Assembly (NCBI GenBank): GCA_014529385.2
Contig: CM043942.1
Coordinates: 55,613,340-55,677,339 of the forward strand
Length of the DNA: 64,000 nucleotides
Origin: Adiantum capillus-veneris
Taxonomy: Eukaryota > Streptophyta > Polypodiopsida > Polypodiales > Pteridaceae
Direction: 5' to 3'
A program made the translations under genes and the position numbers. Positions 1 to 12,206 of this stretch are shown in pieces (positions within the stretch are counted from its first letter, which is position 1; each line of letters begins with the position of its first letter). The notes beneath the pieces were generated by a model. It searched no databases, was not told where the DNA came from, and saw only the letters and a list, made by a program, of their open reading frames with translations.

Positions 1-28
1 TGATAACCCTCTCGGGTTTGGTCTTGTT

Positions 29-898
29 CTAATATAGCACTCTGTCGAAGCCATGCCTGCAGTGATGGCTGAATAGCTGGTTGGTCCTGGTAGTTGGACG
101 TCGGTGGTCGGGTAGAATGTGAGGTAATGTCATACTCTTCTGGAAAGGGATTAGTCGACTTGCTAGGGGTGTAGGTGGCTCTTGGTACCTCGTCGGGGCC
201 ATAGGTCGATGCTCCCGGAACTGTTGCCTTTTCAACCTCTTCTGGGAGAATACATTTGTATTCTCGCCCGTATCTGTCAACAAAAACAATATCCTTCCCC
301 ATAGCAGTTTCATAAGAAAATAAGAAAAAAACCTTGTCTTTGTTTAATTCATTTGGGTAGGGTTCCTTGCATCGAAAGTGAGAGAATATTCCCTCGCTTT
401 CATGCTTGTAAATCCCTACATTCTCATTATAGGTTGGGACCCTGGTTTTTTCTTATCATACATAAAAAGCGCTCCAGGTCGATCAATGTTAGGAGGCGGT
501 TCTTGGGTTTCTGAAACTATTTTCCCTTTTGCCACGTTATCCCCATATCTGTTGTAATCCTCAGGGTTACTCACTATCAGATAGTGGTTTCCCTTTTTGT
601 CTCTGAATCTGTCTCCATCATCGTAGACTCGAATTATCTCTAGTCTCTGAGCCGGTCTTTCTTCAATACAAATACACTTGCGTCCCCGATAGTCAGAATA
701 GACTAGGGCTCCCCTCGAGTTAGTTCCTTCCAAGAAGATTATAGTGAACTGGGTTTCGTTTAAAGGATGTAGGGAGGTGCTCCCTCCTGGCATTGGTCCT
801 TCACCGTTGAAACCTACTGGCTGTTGACTCCCCGTCATGAAGAAGGACTTTTTCGACAAAGTGTCAGTATCACTACCCTCTTCAATGATTGGTGCCAA
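29..898 (-). pseudogene. Unidentified reading frame of the left element (gag-like position)
   Basis: The main open stretch is 416-898 (160 codons, starting MAPIIEEGSD). A second stretch at 29-313 is in the same frame and is separated from it by several stops, which suggests a decayed longer protein. The 160-residue part is rich in charged and Gly/Pro residues. I see no zinc knuckle, protease or membrane segment. It is the first coding-like sequence downstream of the primer site, so gag or a leader ORF is the natural guess from position. I do not recognise the sequence. Confidence 0.3.
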
Positions 899-1287
899 TG
901 GGTCTAGTCTCGTCTGAGTTACACTCTATTCTGTGGACGTGGTGCTAATTTGACTTTTGACACTTTTAGCTCCCGAATTAACAAAGGCTCCTGACCTTAA
1001 ATACATAAGAATGAAAGTTTTGTTGCAAACTTAAAGCTTACCTAGACTCCTTCTTCCTGTATAGCTTTGTGATGACCTCCTTCTAGGATCTACACAAGGA
1101 TGGTTAGTATGTTCACAAGTGTTTTCCCTGAATTACCAAAAAATATTTCAAGTATATACAGCAACCACTTAGTCAGTCTTCTGGTGGTCCAATTTCAATT
1201 ATGAAATGACGGTTGGGATCTATATAGAGAGTATGTCCTAGCAGTATAGTGACAAATTGCAAAAAGTGTCTGATTCACTACTTCCTT

Positions 1288-1888
1288 AGTCTATCGCGAT
1301 AGACTGACAGTTTGCTCTGGCACAAGTCAATTCAAAATTTGACTTTACCCTTGAGTTCCAGTTACCCTTTATAGCCTATCCCCCAAGTTTTGTGATGTTT
1401 GGACACTTGGGTTGGGTTTTGGTCCCATTTTAGTATTTGAGTCGGAGCTTGATTCTCTATCTGACCTTCAGTGATCTAAATGCCTTGAATTTTGGTGTGT
1501 CTTCTATTTAGGCCCTGATAAAGCTCTCCCTAGGGAAAAATTGAAAGAAAAGTTCCCCAACAGAAATTTCCTTGGTCTATCGCGATAGACTGAGCACTTT
1601 CTCCATTTTCAGCTTTTTTCCAAAGTTTTCTCCACAGTTGGTTTAGCCTCCCCTTGTGTAGTGCATTGACCAATTGTGGCACTGTTTGGACATTTGGTCA
1701 AAGACTTCTTGCCCTTGTCTCTGAATTCAGACTCCAAACACCAGTTTTGAAGTTTTGGGGTCATAATTGGTGTTCAAATTCACTCAATTTTTGTGAGTAC
1801 CCTTGTATTGATGTGTTAAGCTTGTGGTATAAGGGTTTTTTGCTTGTTGCTAGACAAACACCACCTTCACTAGTCTATCGCGATAGAC
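1288..1888. repeat. Diverged tandem repeats with palindromic core
   Basis: The palindrome GTCTATCGCGATAGAC occurs exactly at 1288-1305 (extended to 18 bp), 1575-1590 and 1873-1888, spaced 287 and 298 bp apart. A degenerate form is at about 2834-2848. Sequence between the cores is loosely repeated: the phrase ctatcccccaagtttt recurs around 1378 and 1964. This looks like an old tandem array of about 290-bp units in the leader of the minus-strand element, in which only the palindrome stayed conserved. Confidence 0.7.
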
Positions 1889-2481
1889 CAGGCAGTGAGC
1901 AATGGGGACTTAATTTTTTGTCTGTTTTTGCATAGTCTTGTTCCCTGTGTCCATATAAGTCTATCCCCCAAGTTTTATGAAGTTTGGACTTATTTTGACC
2001 TCAAACTCAAGCACTTCACAAATTTCACTTTCCTCTGACAATTCACAACTCCATTGCACTTGAAGTGATGCAAATTTGATGACACTGCATCTTAAACTTG
2101 TGCACATCAGTCATACCCTATGACATAGTCAGTTTACCCTTGGCTAATGGTTATATCTCATCTTCGCCTCTTTAGGTTCACTTAGTGTTTCCTTATGACA
2201 ATCACTTGTTTCTTTTTTGCGGTTTTATAGCGTTTTTCTACTCTATTTCTTCACAAGTATAACAAGCACTCAAAACCAAAAACCATAACTCCACATTATC
2301 CTATTTAACTAAATCTAACTAGTCGCAGACCTTCGGCAAGACACAGCTTCCTAGCTATCCACTAGACCTCATTATACTCTATCCTGGATCTTGTTCTTAA
2401 AGTTTAATCTCTCTCTAGTCAAAACTAAAGTAAGCTAACCATCACACGAGTGACGTAGATCTCCCTACTTAAGGTCTTGTG

Positions 2482-2499
2482 TCCCCGACAGTGGCGCCA
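2482..2499 (-). other. Primer-binding site, TGGCGCC type
   Basis: The minus strand reads TGGCGCCACTGTCGGGGA directly after a candidate LTR end (...AAAACA then T). This resembles the TGGCGCCGTTGCCGGGGA primer sites of plant Tat/Athila-like elements, with a few mismatches. The tRNA identity is not established here. Confidence 0.55.
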
Positions 2500-2500
2500 A

Positions 2501-3170
2501 TGTTTTAGGGCAAAACTACTCCCCTGTTCATACTCACGAGCACGACACAGACAACATACTTATCATCCGATGACACGACTAACCTGTAGGTGCACGTAGG
2601 CAATCTCGTTAGCTTGTGAGGTTGAGACCAATCTACACATACGCACTTTTATGATGCATCAATCACTAACCCTGGTAGAATGCAACCCACTCTATCCCTA
2701 AACGCTCACAACACCGTTTACACATCTAATGAACTCGGAATCGCATCAAACTTACTAGGCATCATCCTCTAACTAGGACATACTTACCTATAAGTCTAAT
2801 CTCACCAGATTTGAACCCTAGCTATCTCGAATACTGTCGCAATAGACCAACAGGTCATAATCCAAAAGTGGACGAAACTTAAGTTTATCAGTATCTATGT
2901 GTAGCTAATCTCTTTCTCATTCCATGAAGCACTTGATTATTGAAACAGACACCGTTTGTGCTAATTACAAGCAAAACAAGCTCGAGGAAGAATCGATCGT
3001 GATCAATTCGAAACGGCGAATGCGTGGCGTGGGCGCGTAGCTCTCGGAGATAATACCGCGATGGTGTGGTCGCGTCGTGAATCCGGTGAGGGAGAAGCGC
3101 GTAGCGAAGAGGATAAGACACACTCACTCTCTCTCTCTCTCCCTCTCAGACTCGTACGACACAGGATTAA
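2501..3170 (-). mobile_element. 5' LTR of the left element (outer end uncertain)
   Basis: The LTR starts on the plus strand with TGTTTTAGGG next to the primer site and extends right. Its outer end cannot be set because the partner LTR lies outside the window; 3170 is a guess just past a (TC)n run at 3126-3146. It contains a degenerate copy of the leader palindrome near 2834. The open stretch at 2888-3127 resembles nothing I know. Confidence 0.35.
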
Positions 3171-3771
3171 TATTCAAAAAGATGTTGTCCAAAAAATGGT
3201 TCTAAGGTGACTTCTATACTTTAGTCACCTTAGCTTAAAAATCTGCATGGGGTTCTCTTGCTCATGATTACAAAGTGGGAATAAATCTGAGTCCTGACTA
3301 ACTGACTAATATTTACATAATCCAGACGAATGGATCAAAATGATAAGACGTCTTTGACTTAAAAAATGGAATTTGATATGCTTTACAAGATGGGCTCATT
3401 ACAACAGTTGGACCAATGGGGCTCCAACATGCCGTTAGCGCCTGTCGCGTAAATCGCATTTCAAAATGCCTTAGGTAGGGAAGGGGGATGACATCAATCA
3501 ACAACATTGGGGTAGCACTTTAAAACGTTGTCACAATAGGAGGTGACAAGGATTCCATCATCAAAGGAGGGGAGAATGACGATCCAATGCTACTTTGGTA
3601 GTAGCGTTTTTAAATGTAGGTAGCACAGGATAGGGAAGTAGGACACCGGCGACAAGGGAGATTATCTTCTCCTTCTCTTCTTTGTAGGGTAGCTCCACCT
3701 CACCAAGGCTCTAACACCATGTCAAAGTTAGTGATGCGGAATCATAGAGACCAAGGAGAGTGAGCATGAGT

Positions 3772-3817
<46 letters not shown>

Positions 3818-6770
3818 CTTAAACCAATCAACCTTGGCAATGAATAATTGAATGTATATACAATGGAGGCAAGGGTTTGCTTATATAGCAACCAAAAACT
3901 TGAAGAGTTTTTACAAAAATTTGCCTTTACACCTTAGACAAGATTTAGAAATGATGATTTGACTGCTTCTTATCTCTTCTTCCTTAAGAATTTTGTTGTT
4001 TTGGTAAGGTTCTTTTGATATCATCTAGTTAAACCATGAGCTTATGAATCCACTCACACACCTTAACATATATTTCATCCTGATTGTTACCAAAACTGCC
4101 ATTTGAGTTAGAAGACCTCTCTTCCAACTGACTCCGTTGGCCTCATGTGTCTAGTAGTTGGTTCACCCTTTGATGGAGATTCAGGTTTCTCTCTATATCT
4201 CTCCATCCTCATGTCATTTTTGCCAGCTAAGGCCAAGTCTGTTCTGACTTGCCACATCTGTTTTGACTACAACTATTATAGACTCATTAGAGAATGGGTT
4301 AAGGATGCTCTCGTGGTCAGAATTGAGTGTTCAAGGCTCTATGGGAAGCTCTTGTCAAGCACTAACTCCACACATAAATAATGCTTTGAAAACATGTGGG
4401 TGGAAGGACTAATTGTGGCTCCAAAACCTACTAAAAATTGAGGATTTTTGTGTTTCCAATTGAGGGCGAGCTTTTCGAAATGGGGCCTCTAAACCCAAAC
4501 CAATGGGCCTACCCTCCCAAAATGTTTGTAAAGAGGTACGCACACTACTTGGGGCACCACCTTCTTTTGGGAGTGGAGAAGGAAACCAATCAAAATAACA
4601 CTTGCACTCACCCACTCAAGCAACACACTTTGAAAACCCCCTTACTCTATATACAATTTGGACACTTGAACACCATCAACGATTATGCAACCCAATGCCG
4701 TGCATCAAATGAAATATGCAATTTGTGGAATATCATTCACCTTCTCCCCATATGAATACCCACAATACATCCAAACTCCTCCTCTCTCAAGCACTCATAA
4801 AAAAAGAAATCATGCGCACAAGACTTGCCTCTCAAACACACAAGAGAATCACTTACATCAAACTAACGCACTTTGCATAGAGAGCTCATCTCCATCTATC
4901 CAATGCCGTGACACAAATAAAATCACCATGAGAGGTAGCCACATGCATATGTAATGAAGCAAAAGAGAGTTGGAGTGAGAAATTTCTTTAGACCAATTGA
5001 ATAAGTGTGGAGAAACAAACCAATGGTAAATTGAGAATAGAACACTTACTTAATTTCTCGCACACCTTTTAAGGGGAGGACAGACGCTGGCTAACCATCA
5101 CGAAATTGCAACACTTGAAAGTTTTGAAGATGATTTAATGATCATTAACATAACCATGAGAGAGATCATGATGTATTTACAAGTTATTTGAGGTGCTACA
5201 AATGATTTATTGGGTTGATGGAGTAAGAGATTGTAGAATAGAAAGAGTGGAGGATAGAGTTGCACTTCCTCCAAAGAGGAGGGTTAGGAGGGAGGATGTG
5301 AAAGAGGGAGAGTTGGGGTTTTATCTACTATTGATCAAGAAACAACATGAAGTTGAAAATATAGGTGTGTGTCCTTGAGTCTCTCCAAGGGGGGCTATTT
5401 ATAGTTGTGTAAGAGTGGGATTATGCTACACTTAATTAGGGTGAGTGATTAGCCCTAATTAAGTGTCCTTTCAACACTCATTGAATATTGGACATAAAAG
5501 GGACTATTTATTCACCAAAAATATCATTTTAAACCGTGAAGGCTCCATAGGGATGCATAATGTAGGTGGGCCCCACCATGAGGCCCTACAGGTGGCTCGT
5601 GCGGGGTATCTCAACTTGTCTGTCTTGGCATTTAGAAAGCATCTTTAGGTTGGTCCCATCACATGCAAGTGACCTTGAACACTCATTGCTATTCTAGAAG
5701 ATGAGTAGGGGAAAAATAAGATCTCACCCTCTTGATTTACTTGATGTACAGGTCCCTTTTGCTACGAGTCTGACAGATTTACACTATTTTGACCATAACT
5801 TTTTACCTATAGCTCGGAATGACATGCTTCAAAAGGCAAATTTGACCTTCTCAACATGTTTGATATGAATTTGGACTATTCTTCATGCCCATGCACTAAG
5901 TAATTCGGTTTGGAAGGTCCACACTAGGCTAGGGAACCTTTTACTTCCAAGTCTTCTTGTATGAGTCCTTTGCTTGTATACATCCAAGGGGAATCATGCT
6001 TTTTCAAAAGGCTATGATGCTTAAACAAATATAGGAGGGCCCAATATTATTTTCTTGTGAAAATAATATACAATTGGAGTCTTTTTGAAAAGAGAAAAAC
6101 TATAGGTATATTCTTAAGAGATATTGGGCCACCTATGTAGGGGGCATAAAAGAGATGGACCATAATCTTTGGTAAAGGCAAGTGGAGAGTTGATTTCCAT
6201 GGTAATTTATCTATATGGGATGGAAGATGGAGATATTATTTTTCTACTACTAATTCACAAGAGGTAAGAAAGTTTGGGGGTAGATAGCTGGGTATTGTAT
6301 GCTTACTTTTATTTACAAAGCAAAAAAGAAAAGGGTGGTAATATAAATATATGACTAAGGTGACATTTTTGCGAAGAGTATAATGTATGTGTCACCACAA
6401 AGGTTAAACGAAGAGAGGGAATTTACTCTAGATAACTTAATAGCGTAGAAAAATATATACACAAATGAGGAAGAGGACGTTGAGTAGGCTGAAAAATGTT
6501 GCAAAAAGATGGTTACCATTTTATGCCACTCACCAATCAACAAATGCAATTGCCTAATTGCATGCTAATCAAATTTTAATTCAAATGCAGACTAGTGCAC
6601 ACACTAAATGCTAATTAATGCAACCTATTATTCTTCAATTCAAACCATCTTATCCATGGAGGGTAGTGGTCTCTTCGGCCTACCAAGCGCTCACATGGGT
6701 AGGTTAGGGCTCAATAATTGGTATATGCAATTAGGGAGACTAATTAGAGAATGCTAATATCACCGAACCT
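3171..6770. other. Intergenic, no recognisable gene
   Basis: About 3.6 kb of AT-rich sequence with only short chance ORFs. It contains a (GA)n microsatellite at about 3774-3815 and otherwise nothing I can name. Confidence 0.6.
3774..3815. repeat. (GA)n microsatellite
   Basis: Uninterrupted GA dinucleotide run of about 40 bp. Confidence 0.95.
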
Positions 6771-6823
6771 CTAATACCACTTGTTGGGCTAGGGTGGATC
6801 AATGAGACCCACTTTTCATTATC
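6771..6823 (-). mobile_element. Possible primer site/LTR junction remnant
   Basis: The plus strand reads cctctaataccact followed by TGTTGGGC. On the minus strand this is an LTR ending ...CCCAACA followed by AGTGGTATTAGAGG, a variant of the TGGTATCAGAGC primer site used by Copia-type elements. The Ty3 pol remnant begins only about 40 bp to the right, so at most a stub of the LTR could remain. Confidence 0.3.
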
Positions 6824-7903
6824 TCAATCCCATAAATCAGAGATGGGAGGGTTGCCTTGGGTATGTTCGGATTCCAAAGCTGGTTCTTCCTTGCACATCA
6901 AAGCTTTGAAAATAGGTGGAGCATTTGCCAAGCTAAAGGGAGCCATGCCAATTTGGAGCTTAGACAATGTAGGCAGATGACTTCCTATCAACGGATTGAT
7001 ATGTTGAAAGTAGGGTTTTAATCTCCATCCATTGGCTCTGGTCTTGTGGAGTTTTCCTGATAAATCTGCTAATCTGTAACTACCATTCCAAAACTTTGTT
7101 TTTATCATGAAAGGTCCTTCCCATCTTTGCAAAAACTTTTTGTCAAGTCGAGTATCAAGTCGGTTATCATAGTGAAGAACCAACATACCTTCCTTCAATC
7201 CTTTCCCCTTGAGCTTCTTGTTGATTTTGTCCCTTTGGCTTGTCGCTTTGGTGATGTAGTGATCAATGGACTCTTCTCTATTTAGCTCAAGTCATTGGAG
7301 ATCTAAGATCTTTTCATGTAGAACCTCTTTTGGTTTTTTTGCCACTCTTGCAAGAACACGCAAGCTTGAGAGCTCTACCTCAATGGGGAGGAGTGCCTCC
7401 TGTCCATAAACTAGATGAAAAGGGGTGAATTGGGTAGATACCTTGAAAGATGTCCTATACGCCCAAAGAGCAGCCGTCAAATGGCGATCCCAATCATTAG
7501 GCCAGTCCACAACCTTCTTATAAATGATCTTACATATCATTCCATTCACTTTTTCCACCAATCCATTGCATTGAGGATAGTAGGGTGTGGAATGCAGGTG
7601 TTTCACTTTTAACCTCCTCAAGAGATCATTCAGAAGGTCAGCCCTAAAACCCGGGCCTCAATATGATAAGATTTCTAGAGGTGTTCCAAACCTACTACAA
7701 ATATGGTAAAAAATAAACTTTGATACCTCTTCGGCTGTGATTCAAGTTGTGCTTATTGCTTTCGCCCATCGTGTCATGTAGTCAACACCCATGATGATGA
7801 AAACCTTTCCTATAGAAGTAAGAGGTAGGGGACCTATTGCATCCACACCCCACTTTTCAAAAGGGCGATAAGATATTATTGGGACTCGAGGCTCATATGT
7901 TAG
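6824..7903 (-). pseudogene. Integrase core and C-terminus pseudogene
   Basis: Conceptual reading from 7903 leftward gives the integrase core: KWGVDAIGPLP (first catalytic Asp), VDYMTRWAKA, then a stop. A second stop replaces the residue after the second Asp position (SY-stop-GPGF in place of SDNGPGF). The third catalytic residue survives in NGLVEKVNGM (7292-7621). The C-terminal region 6824-7198 (RWEGPFMIK, GSYRLADLSGKLHKTRANGWRLKPYF) is a typical Ty3 integrase tail. No chromodomain is visible. Confidence 0.8.
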
Positions 7904-8874
7904 TCATCTATCCCCAACAATTTGGCATGGCTTACATGCCTTACACCAATATTGGACATCACGATGTAAGCTCGGCCAAATAAACCCTGCTTGTAAAATC
8001 TTCCTACTTGTAATATCTTGAGAAAAGTGACCACCACAGACATCATCATGACATGAAAGAAGAATTTTCTCTATCTCTTGCACACCTGGTACTCTCCTCA
8101 AGACCAAATCTTTCCCTTTGTGATATAAATCATTGCCAATCAACTGGTAACATGTGGCCTTCTTAACTACTCTATGTCTTTGCACCTTGTCTAAGTGTTT
8201 GGGACACTCACCTGCTTTTAGAAAGAAGATAATGTCTTTTAGCTCCTCTTGACCTTGATATTTGGGTTCATATAGTTTCACACCTCCTACCGCCATTTGA
8301 AGCTTTTCATTTGCGAGTAAGTCTGCTTCCTTGTTATGAGTTCTCACAATATGTTGTACCTGTGTTGCTTGAAAACCCTTCATCAAAGCTCTTACACTAC
8401 TAAGACACTCAAACAATGTACGATTCTTGCACCTCCAAGTCCCTTGGATTTGCCTGACCACTAGCAAAGAATGACCTTTTATAATAAGTCTTTGTATGCC
8501 TAATTCTTTGCATTCTTCTAACCCAAGGGTTAGAGCAGCATACTCAGCCTCATTGTTAGAGTGAACATTGGGTAGAGTGATACCTTTTCCAACCATTACC
8601 TCCTTTTGTGGGTTCAAAATGATGATCCCCCTGCTGATTTGTCTTTTTGGCGTTGATAAGCTCCGTCAAAGCATAAAGTATGGGCATTATCAATCTCCTT
8701 CACTTTGAACTGTTTTAAGCCTTCCTCTCTTTGTAGTCGTGATCCTTCCCTTTCTCTCACTTTGTAGGTGAGAATGTCTGCAAGTCCCGCTCTTGTGCTA
8801 TCTTCTACAAGGAAAGTGTATTCAAATTCTTGGAGTTCAAGCATCCACTTTTCTATTCTAGATGAGAGGCTCAT
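7904..8874 (-). pseudogene. Second RNase H domain and integrase zinc finger pseudogene
   Basis: The segment 8614-8874 has the end of the first RNase H (STRAGLADILTY) and the start of the second (LCFDGAYQR). After a frameshift near 8617, the frame 7904-8617 continues with NNEAEYAAL, IIKGHSLLVV and NKEADLLANE. It then has the integrase zinc finger: CHDDVCGGHF and CKACKPCQ. A dual RNase H is a known feature of Tat-type Ty3 elements. The third catalytic Asp of the second RNase H (GDALL in the relative) reads GHSLL here. Confidence 0.75.
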
Positions 8875-8904
8875 GTGTTGTACTACATATGGTAGATTGT
8901 GCTC

Positions 8905-9729
8905 TTAGGTGAGAAAAACAAATGGCACAGGGAGAAGATACGATCGAAACTTCCTTACCGCAAACAAGATTGCAAAGACCACTTTCTCCATTTCAGTGTA
9001 TCCCTTCTCAGCCGGAGTCATCACCTTGCTTGCAAAATAGATCGGCCTCATGTATGATGTTTTAGGATCTTTTTGCATCAAAACAACACCAATTTCTTCG
9101 ACTAGGAGATGGATGAAGCGAGACATGTACCTCACTTTGTGGTTGAAGGTCATTAGCTCCTTAGTTGTTGTTGGTGGAGATAATGACAAAAGGGCCTCTA
9201 CTTTAGAGGGATCCACTTGAATTCCTTGTGAAGAAACCACATGGCTTAGCAAAACCACCTGAGATTCACCGATATGACACTTCTCTGGGTTGAGTTGTCC
9301 CCCAAATTGATGGAGCCTCATAAGCCCCTCTTCAACCTTTTGGCAGTGAAGTGATCTACAACTATAAATACAGAAATCATCCATAAAGACACTTATAGAT
9401 TTTCCAAAGAATGGCTGAAATACAAATATTGTGAATCTCGTGAAGGTGCTAGGAGCATTGGTGAGCCCAAAAGGCATTACTCTGAATGAAAAACATCCCC
9501 AAGGTGTGATGAAGGTGGTTTTTGGTTGGTCCTCTTCTGCTATTCTAATTTGAAAATATCCTGAATACCCATCACACACAGTGTAGCATTCGTGACCTAC
9601 TACTTCATTCAAAATTTCATCTTGGAAAGGGAGGGGAAAGTGGTCCCTCTTTGTCGCAGCGTTGAGGGGTTTGTAATCCACGTAGACCCTCCACTTACCA
9701 TTCTTCTTGGGAGTGACTACAATAGGTGA
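8905..9729 (-). pseudogene. Reverse transcriptase pseudogene with internal deletion
   Basis: RT copies the element RNA into DNA. The motifs visible are VDYKPLNAATKRDHFPLP, the CDGYSGYFQI segment, FGLTNAPSTF and the catalytic FMDD box (VFMDDFCIYS). Compared with the relative at 31646-34549, about 60 residues are missing just after RYMSRFIHLL: the connection domain and the first strand of RNase H are gone and the text resumes at GVVLMQKD. The rest of the polymerase-linked RNase H continues to YLLP. The deletion removes the first RNase H catalytic position. Confidence 0.85.
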
Positions 9730-9732
9730 TAC

Positions 9733-11187
9733 TCATTCGGAGTTGGATACTGGATAGATGAAGCCAACCTTCAAGAGTCGATTTACTTCTTGTAGGAGAG
9801 CCTTTTGTTGCACAGATCCTAATCGCCTTAACTTTTGAGCCACGGGTTTGGTCCCCGGTTTCAATTCAATTCGAGGCTCTATTACATCTACACCTCTTAT
9901 TTGTGAGTATTCAGTGATAAACAAATTGGGATACCTCCTTAACATATTGATGTAGGACCTCTTCTCCTCACAAGTAAGATCTTTTGCAAGCATCTTCTCA
10001 AATCCTTCTTCAAGGTGGTGGCATCTTTCATCCCCTCGTGTGTGATTGTCTGTTGGCTTTTCTTCTACAGAAACATCTTGGGTGTTGGCGTTGAATAAAA
10101 TTCCCATTACCTCCAAAGAAGACTCCTCTTCACTGGTTGATGCACTGATTGATGCTTCCTCATCACTTGAGTAAGGACTCTCCTCCTCGCTCTCTTCATC
10201 TGTTGTGGTTTCATAGTTGATATCTAGTTGCTTTCCTTCTTGCCAATCATACACCACTGGTTGACCCTTCTTAAGAATCAAACGACCACTTCCCCATTTT
10301 TTATCTGCATTCACAACAATGAACCAAGGCCTCCCTAGGATGATGGGATAGCCCTCCCCCTTAGCCGGCATGACATACATATCCACTCGTGCATCTATGT
10401 TACATACAGAGACTTTTACATTTTCAATGATCCCCAAACACTTCACACTTGAGTTGTTGGCTAGCCTAGCTTGACAATTAGAGGACTTTGTAATTTCAAG
10501 CCCTAACCTGTTCATTGATTTTTCTGTGATCACACACATTTGAGCTCCACCATCAACATATACATTAGACACCTTTTTACCCCTTATGTAAGCATCCACA
10601 ATGGGTTCCACATCTTTTTGTAGCTTTGAGGTCACAACCTTAATGGAAAGATTTGCTTTCTTTTTTGGAATTCTTGTACTTACCAACTTTGGCCATTGCC
10701 TTCTTACTTTGGCTCATAGGTGTAGAAGTTGAGGCCATGAAATGTTTGGCTTTTGGGTTTGTAAATCCTCCAGGATGTTGTAGGGCTCTAGCTCCTTTCC
10801 CAATGGGAAGTTGTTGATACCGATTTCCCTTCGCCTTGATCTTTTCTTCCTGCTACTTTCAGCTTCTTCCATCTTTGACTTCTTCTTCTTGTCCCTTCTG
10901 GCTGAATTTGTTCCTTCACTTCTCATGTCTTCATCCTTATCATGTGCTCTTGTGCGTTTTTTAGCCGGCATAACATCAAAGTTTAGAGTATGCTCATCTA
11001 TTACCTCTTCTAGCTTGATGATGTTGACTCCTCTTTCTTCCTCCTCATGTGGGACGGGAGGTATATTTGCTGGTGGTGGTGGTCGACAAAGGATTTGTGG
11101 GCAAGTTGAGCTAGTTCTTGCTGCACAGTGAGAGGAGGCGGTCTGGGGGGATATATGTCTCCCGGAATTCGCCTTGGATGTGGACAA
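9733..11187 (-). pseudogene. Gag C-terminus and aspartic protease pseudogene
   Basis: The segment 10714-11187 encodes the lysine-rich gag tail ending SWPQLLHL and then a TGA at 10714-10716. The same frame continues as the protease region at 9733-10686. The protease active site reads VDGGAQ, and GEGYPIILGRPWF is the typical C-terminal part of Ty3-type proteases. A Ser/Glu-rich linker follows, then the start of RT (KVGFIYPVSNSE). The frame ends at a TGA at 9730-9732 where the relative has Trp (SEW), consistent with a TGG to TGA change. Confidence 0.8.
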
Positions 11188-11911
11188 TTGTACATGCCAT
11201 GGCCCATTTCATTGTAATTCCAACATCGCAACTCTTGAGCTTGTCTTCGTTGATTGCGATTCCCTTCTCTTGGTTGTCGTTGTTGAGGTAGACCCTGTAC
11301 TAGATTCAGAGTGAGGTTCTCAAGCTGTTGAGTTAGCCTTTGTAAAACCTCTTGTTGAGAGTTATCTCCTATTTGTGAAGATTGTGCAAGAGGGGCCCTA
11401 ATTAGTGCTTCCATGGTTTGTGAAGACTCCCTCTCACTCACTTCATTCAAACCCCTTGCTCTATGTGCTTGGAAGTGTAGTTTTCTAAACTTGATGATGG
11501 CTACCTCACGTGCTTCTTCGAAAGTGGATGGGAATTTTAGCTCTACTTTAGCCTTTCAAAGTGGATACAACCCAACCATGAATCTCTCTTTTTTAGAAAG
11601 TTAGGTGCACCACCATGATTTTCTCATGTAGCCTCCCACCTACCCCATAGATTGACAAAGGTTGCTTCATAAGAGGGATAGTCTTCAAGTGATACCTGCT
11701 TATGTCCAATAAGACATTTCCATAGTCCTTCAGAAGTATCACCTTGCCCGAACTTGGAGAGGAAGCTTGCTCGCAGTCTCTCCCAGTTGGACTTGATTTG
11801 GGGTTGCAAGGTCTCATACCATGCTTTAGCTTCTGCTTTTAGAACCAACGGGAAGGCTCGTAGCTTTACTTCCTCTTCATCTCTCCCAGATATGAGATGT
11901 GCCATATCCAA
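11010..11911 (-). pseudogene. Gag pseudogene (capsid domain and CCHC knuckle)
   Basis: The frame at 11624-11911 matches the capsid part of retrotransposon gag (AKAWYETL; YPSYEATFVNLWGRW). It corresponds to the gag at 30326-31603, where the same positions read AKSLYNAL and EYATYESKFVDLWERW. After a frameshift, 11010-11450 carries a zinc knuckle with C-x2-C-x4-H-x4-C spacing (CWNYNEMGHGMYNC, the second Cys replaced by Tyr) following a Gln/Arg-rich stretch. Gag would form the particle and bind RNA. The N-terminus runs towards the N gap. At least two frameshifts break the gene. Confidence 0.8.
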
Positions 11912-12006
11912 GTTGTCAAGAAACTCTTGCGCATCTTCCCCACTTCTTGCATAGAACGTGGGAAAAGAATTGAAATTTTATTTAAATTTTTTGAAATTTT
12001 ATTTTT

Positions 12007-12206
12007 NNNNNNNNNNNNNNNNNNNNNNNNNNNNNNNNNNNNNNNNNNNNNNNNNNNNNNNNNNNNNNNNNNNNNNNNNNNNNNNNNNNNNNNNNNNNNN
12101 NNNNNNNNNNNNNNNNNNNNNNNNNNNNNNNNNNNNNNNNNNNNNNNNNNNNNNNNNNNNNNNNNNNNNNNNNNNNNNNNNNNNNNNNNNNNNNNNNNNN
12201 NNNNNN
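12007..12206. other. Assembly gap (200 N)
   Basis: Exactly 200 undetermined bases, immediately next to a low-complexity T-rich stretch. The 5' end of the minus-strand Ty3 element is lost here, and sequence right of the gap does not continue its gag. Confidence 0.99.

Larger units (their letters stand above)
1..2500 (-). mobile_element. Internal region of a left-truncated LTR retrotransposon
   Basis: A primer-binding site at 2482-2499, read on the minus strand, places an LTR to its right and the element interior to its left. The interior runs off the left edge. It holds a long leader (about 900-2480) with diverged tandem repeats, then an open stretch at 416-898. The TGGCGCC-type primer site is used by several plant Ty3 (Tat/Athila-type) lineages, so Ty3 membership is inferred. 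No pol domain lies inside the window, so the lineage cannot be fixed. Confidence 0.5.
6824..12006 (-). mobile_element. Degenerate Ty3/gypsy retrotransposon, cut by the assembly gap
   Basis: Reading right to left, gag, zinc knuckle, protease, reverse transcriptase, RNase H and integrase fragments appear in Ty3 order. The proteins are close relatives of the element at 27404-36839. No LTR is seen at the 3' end and the 5' end is lost at the gap, so it is truncated on both sides. Frameshifts, stop codons and an internal RT/RNase H deletion make it inactive. It still contains integrase-core sequence that the 27-37 kb relative has lost. Confidence 0.88.
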
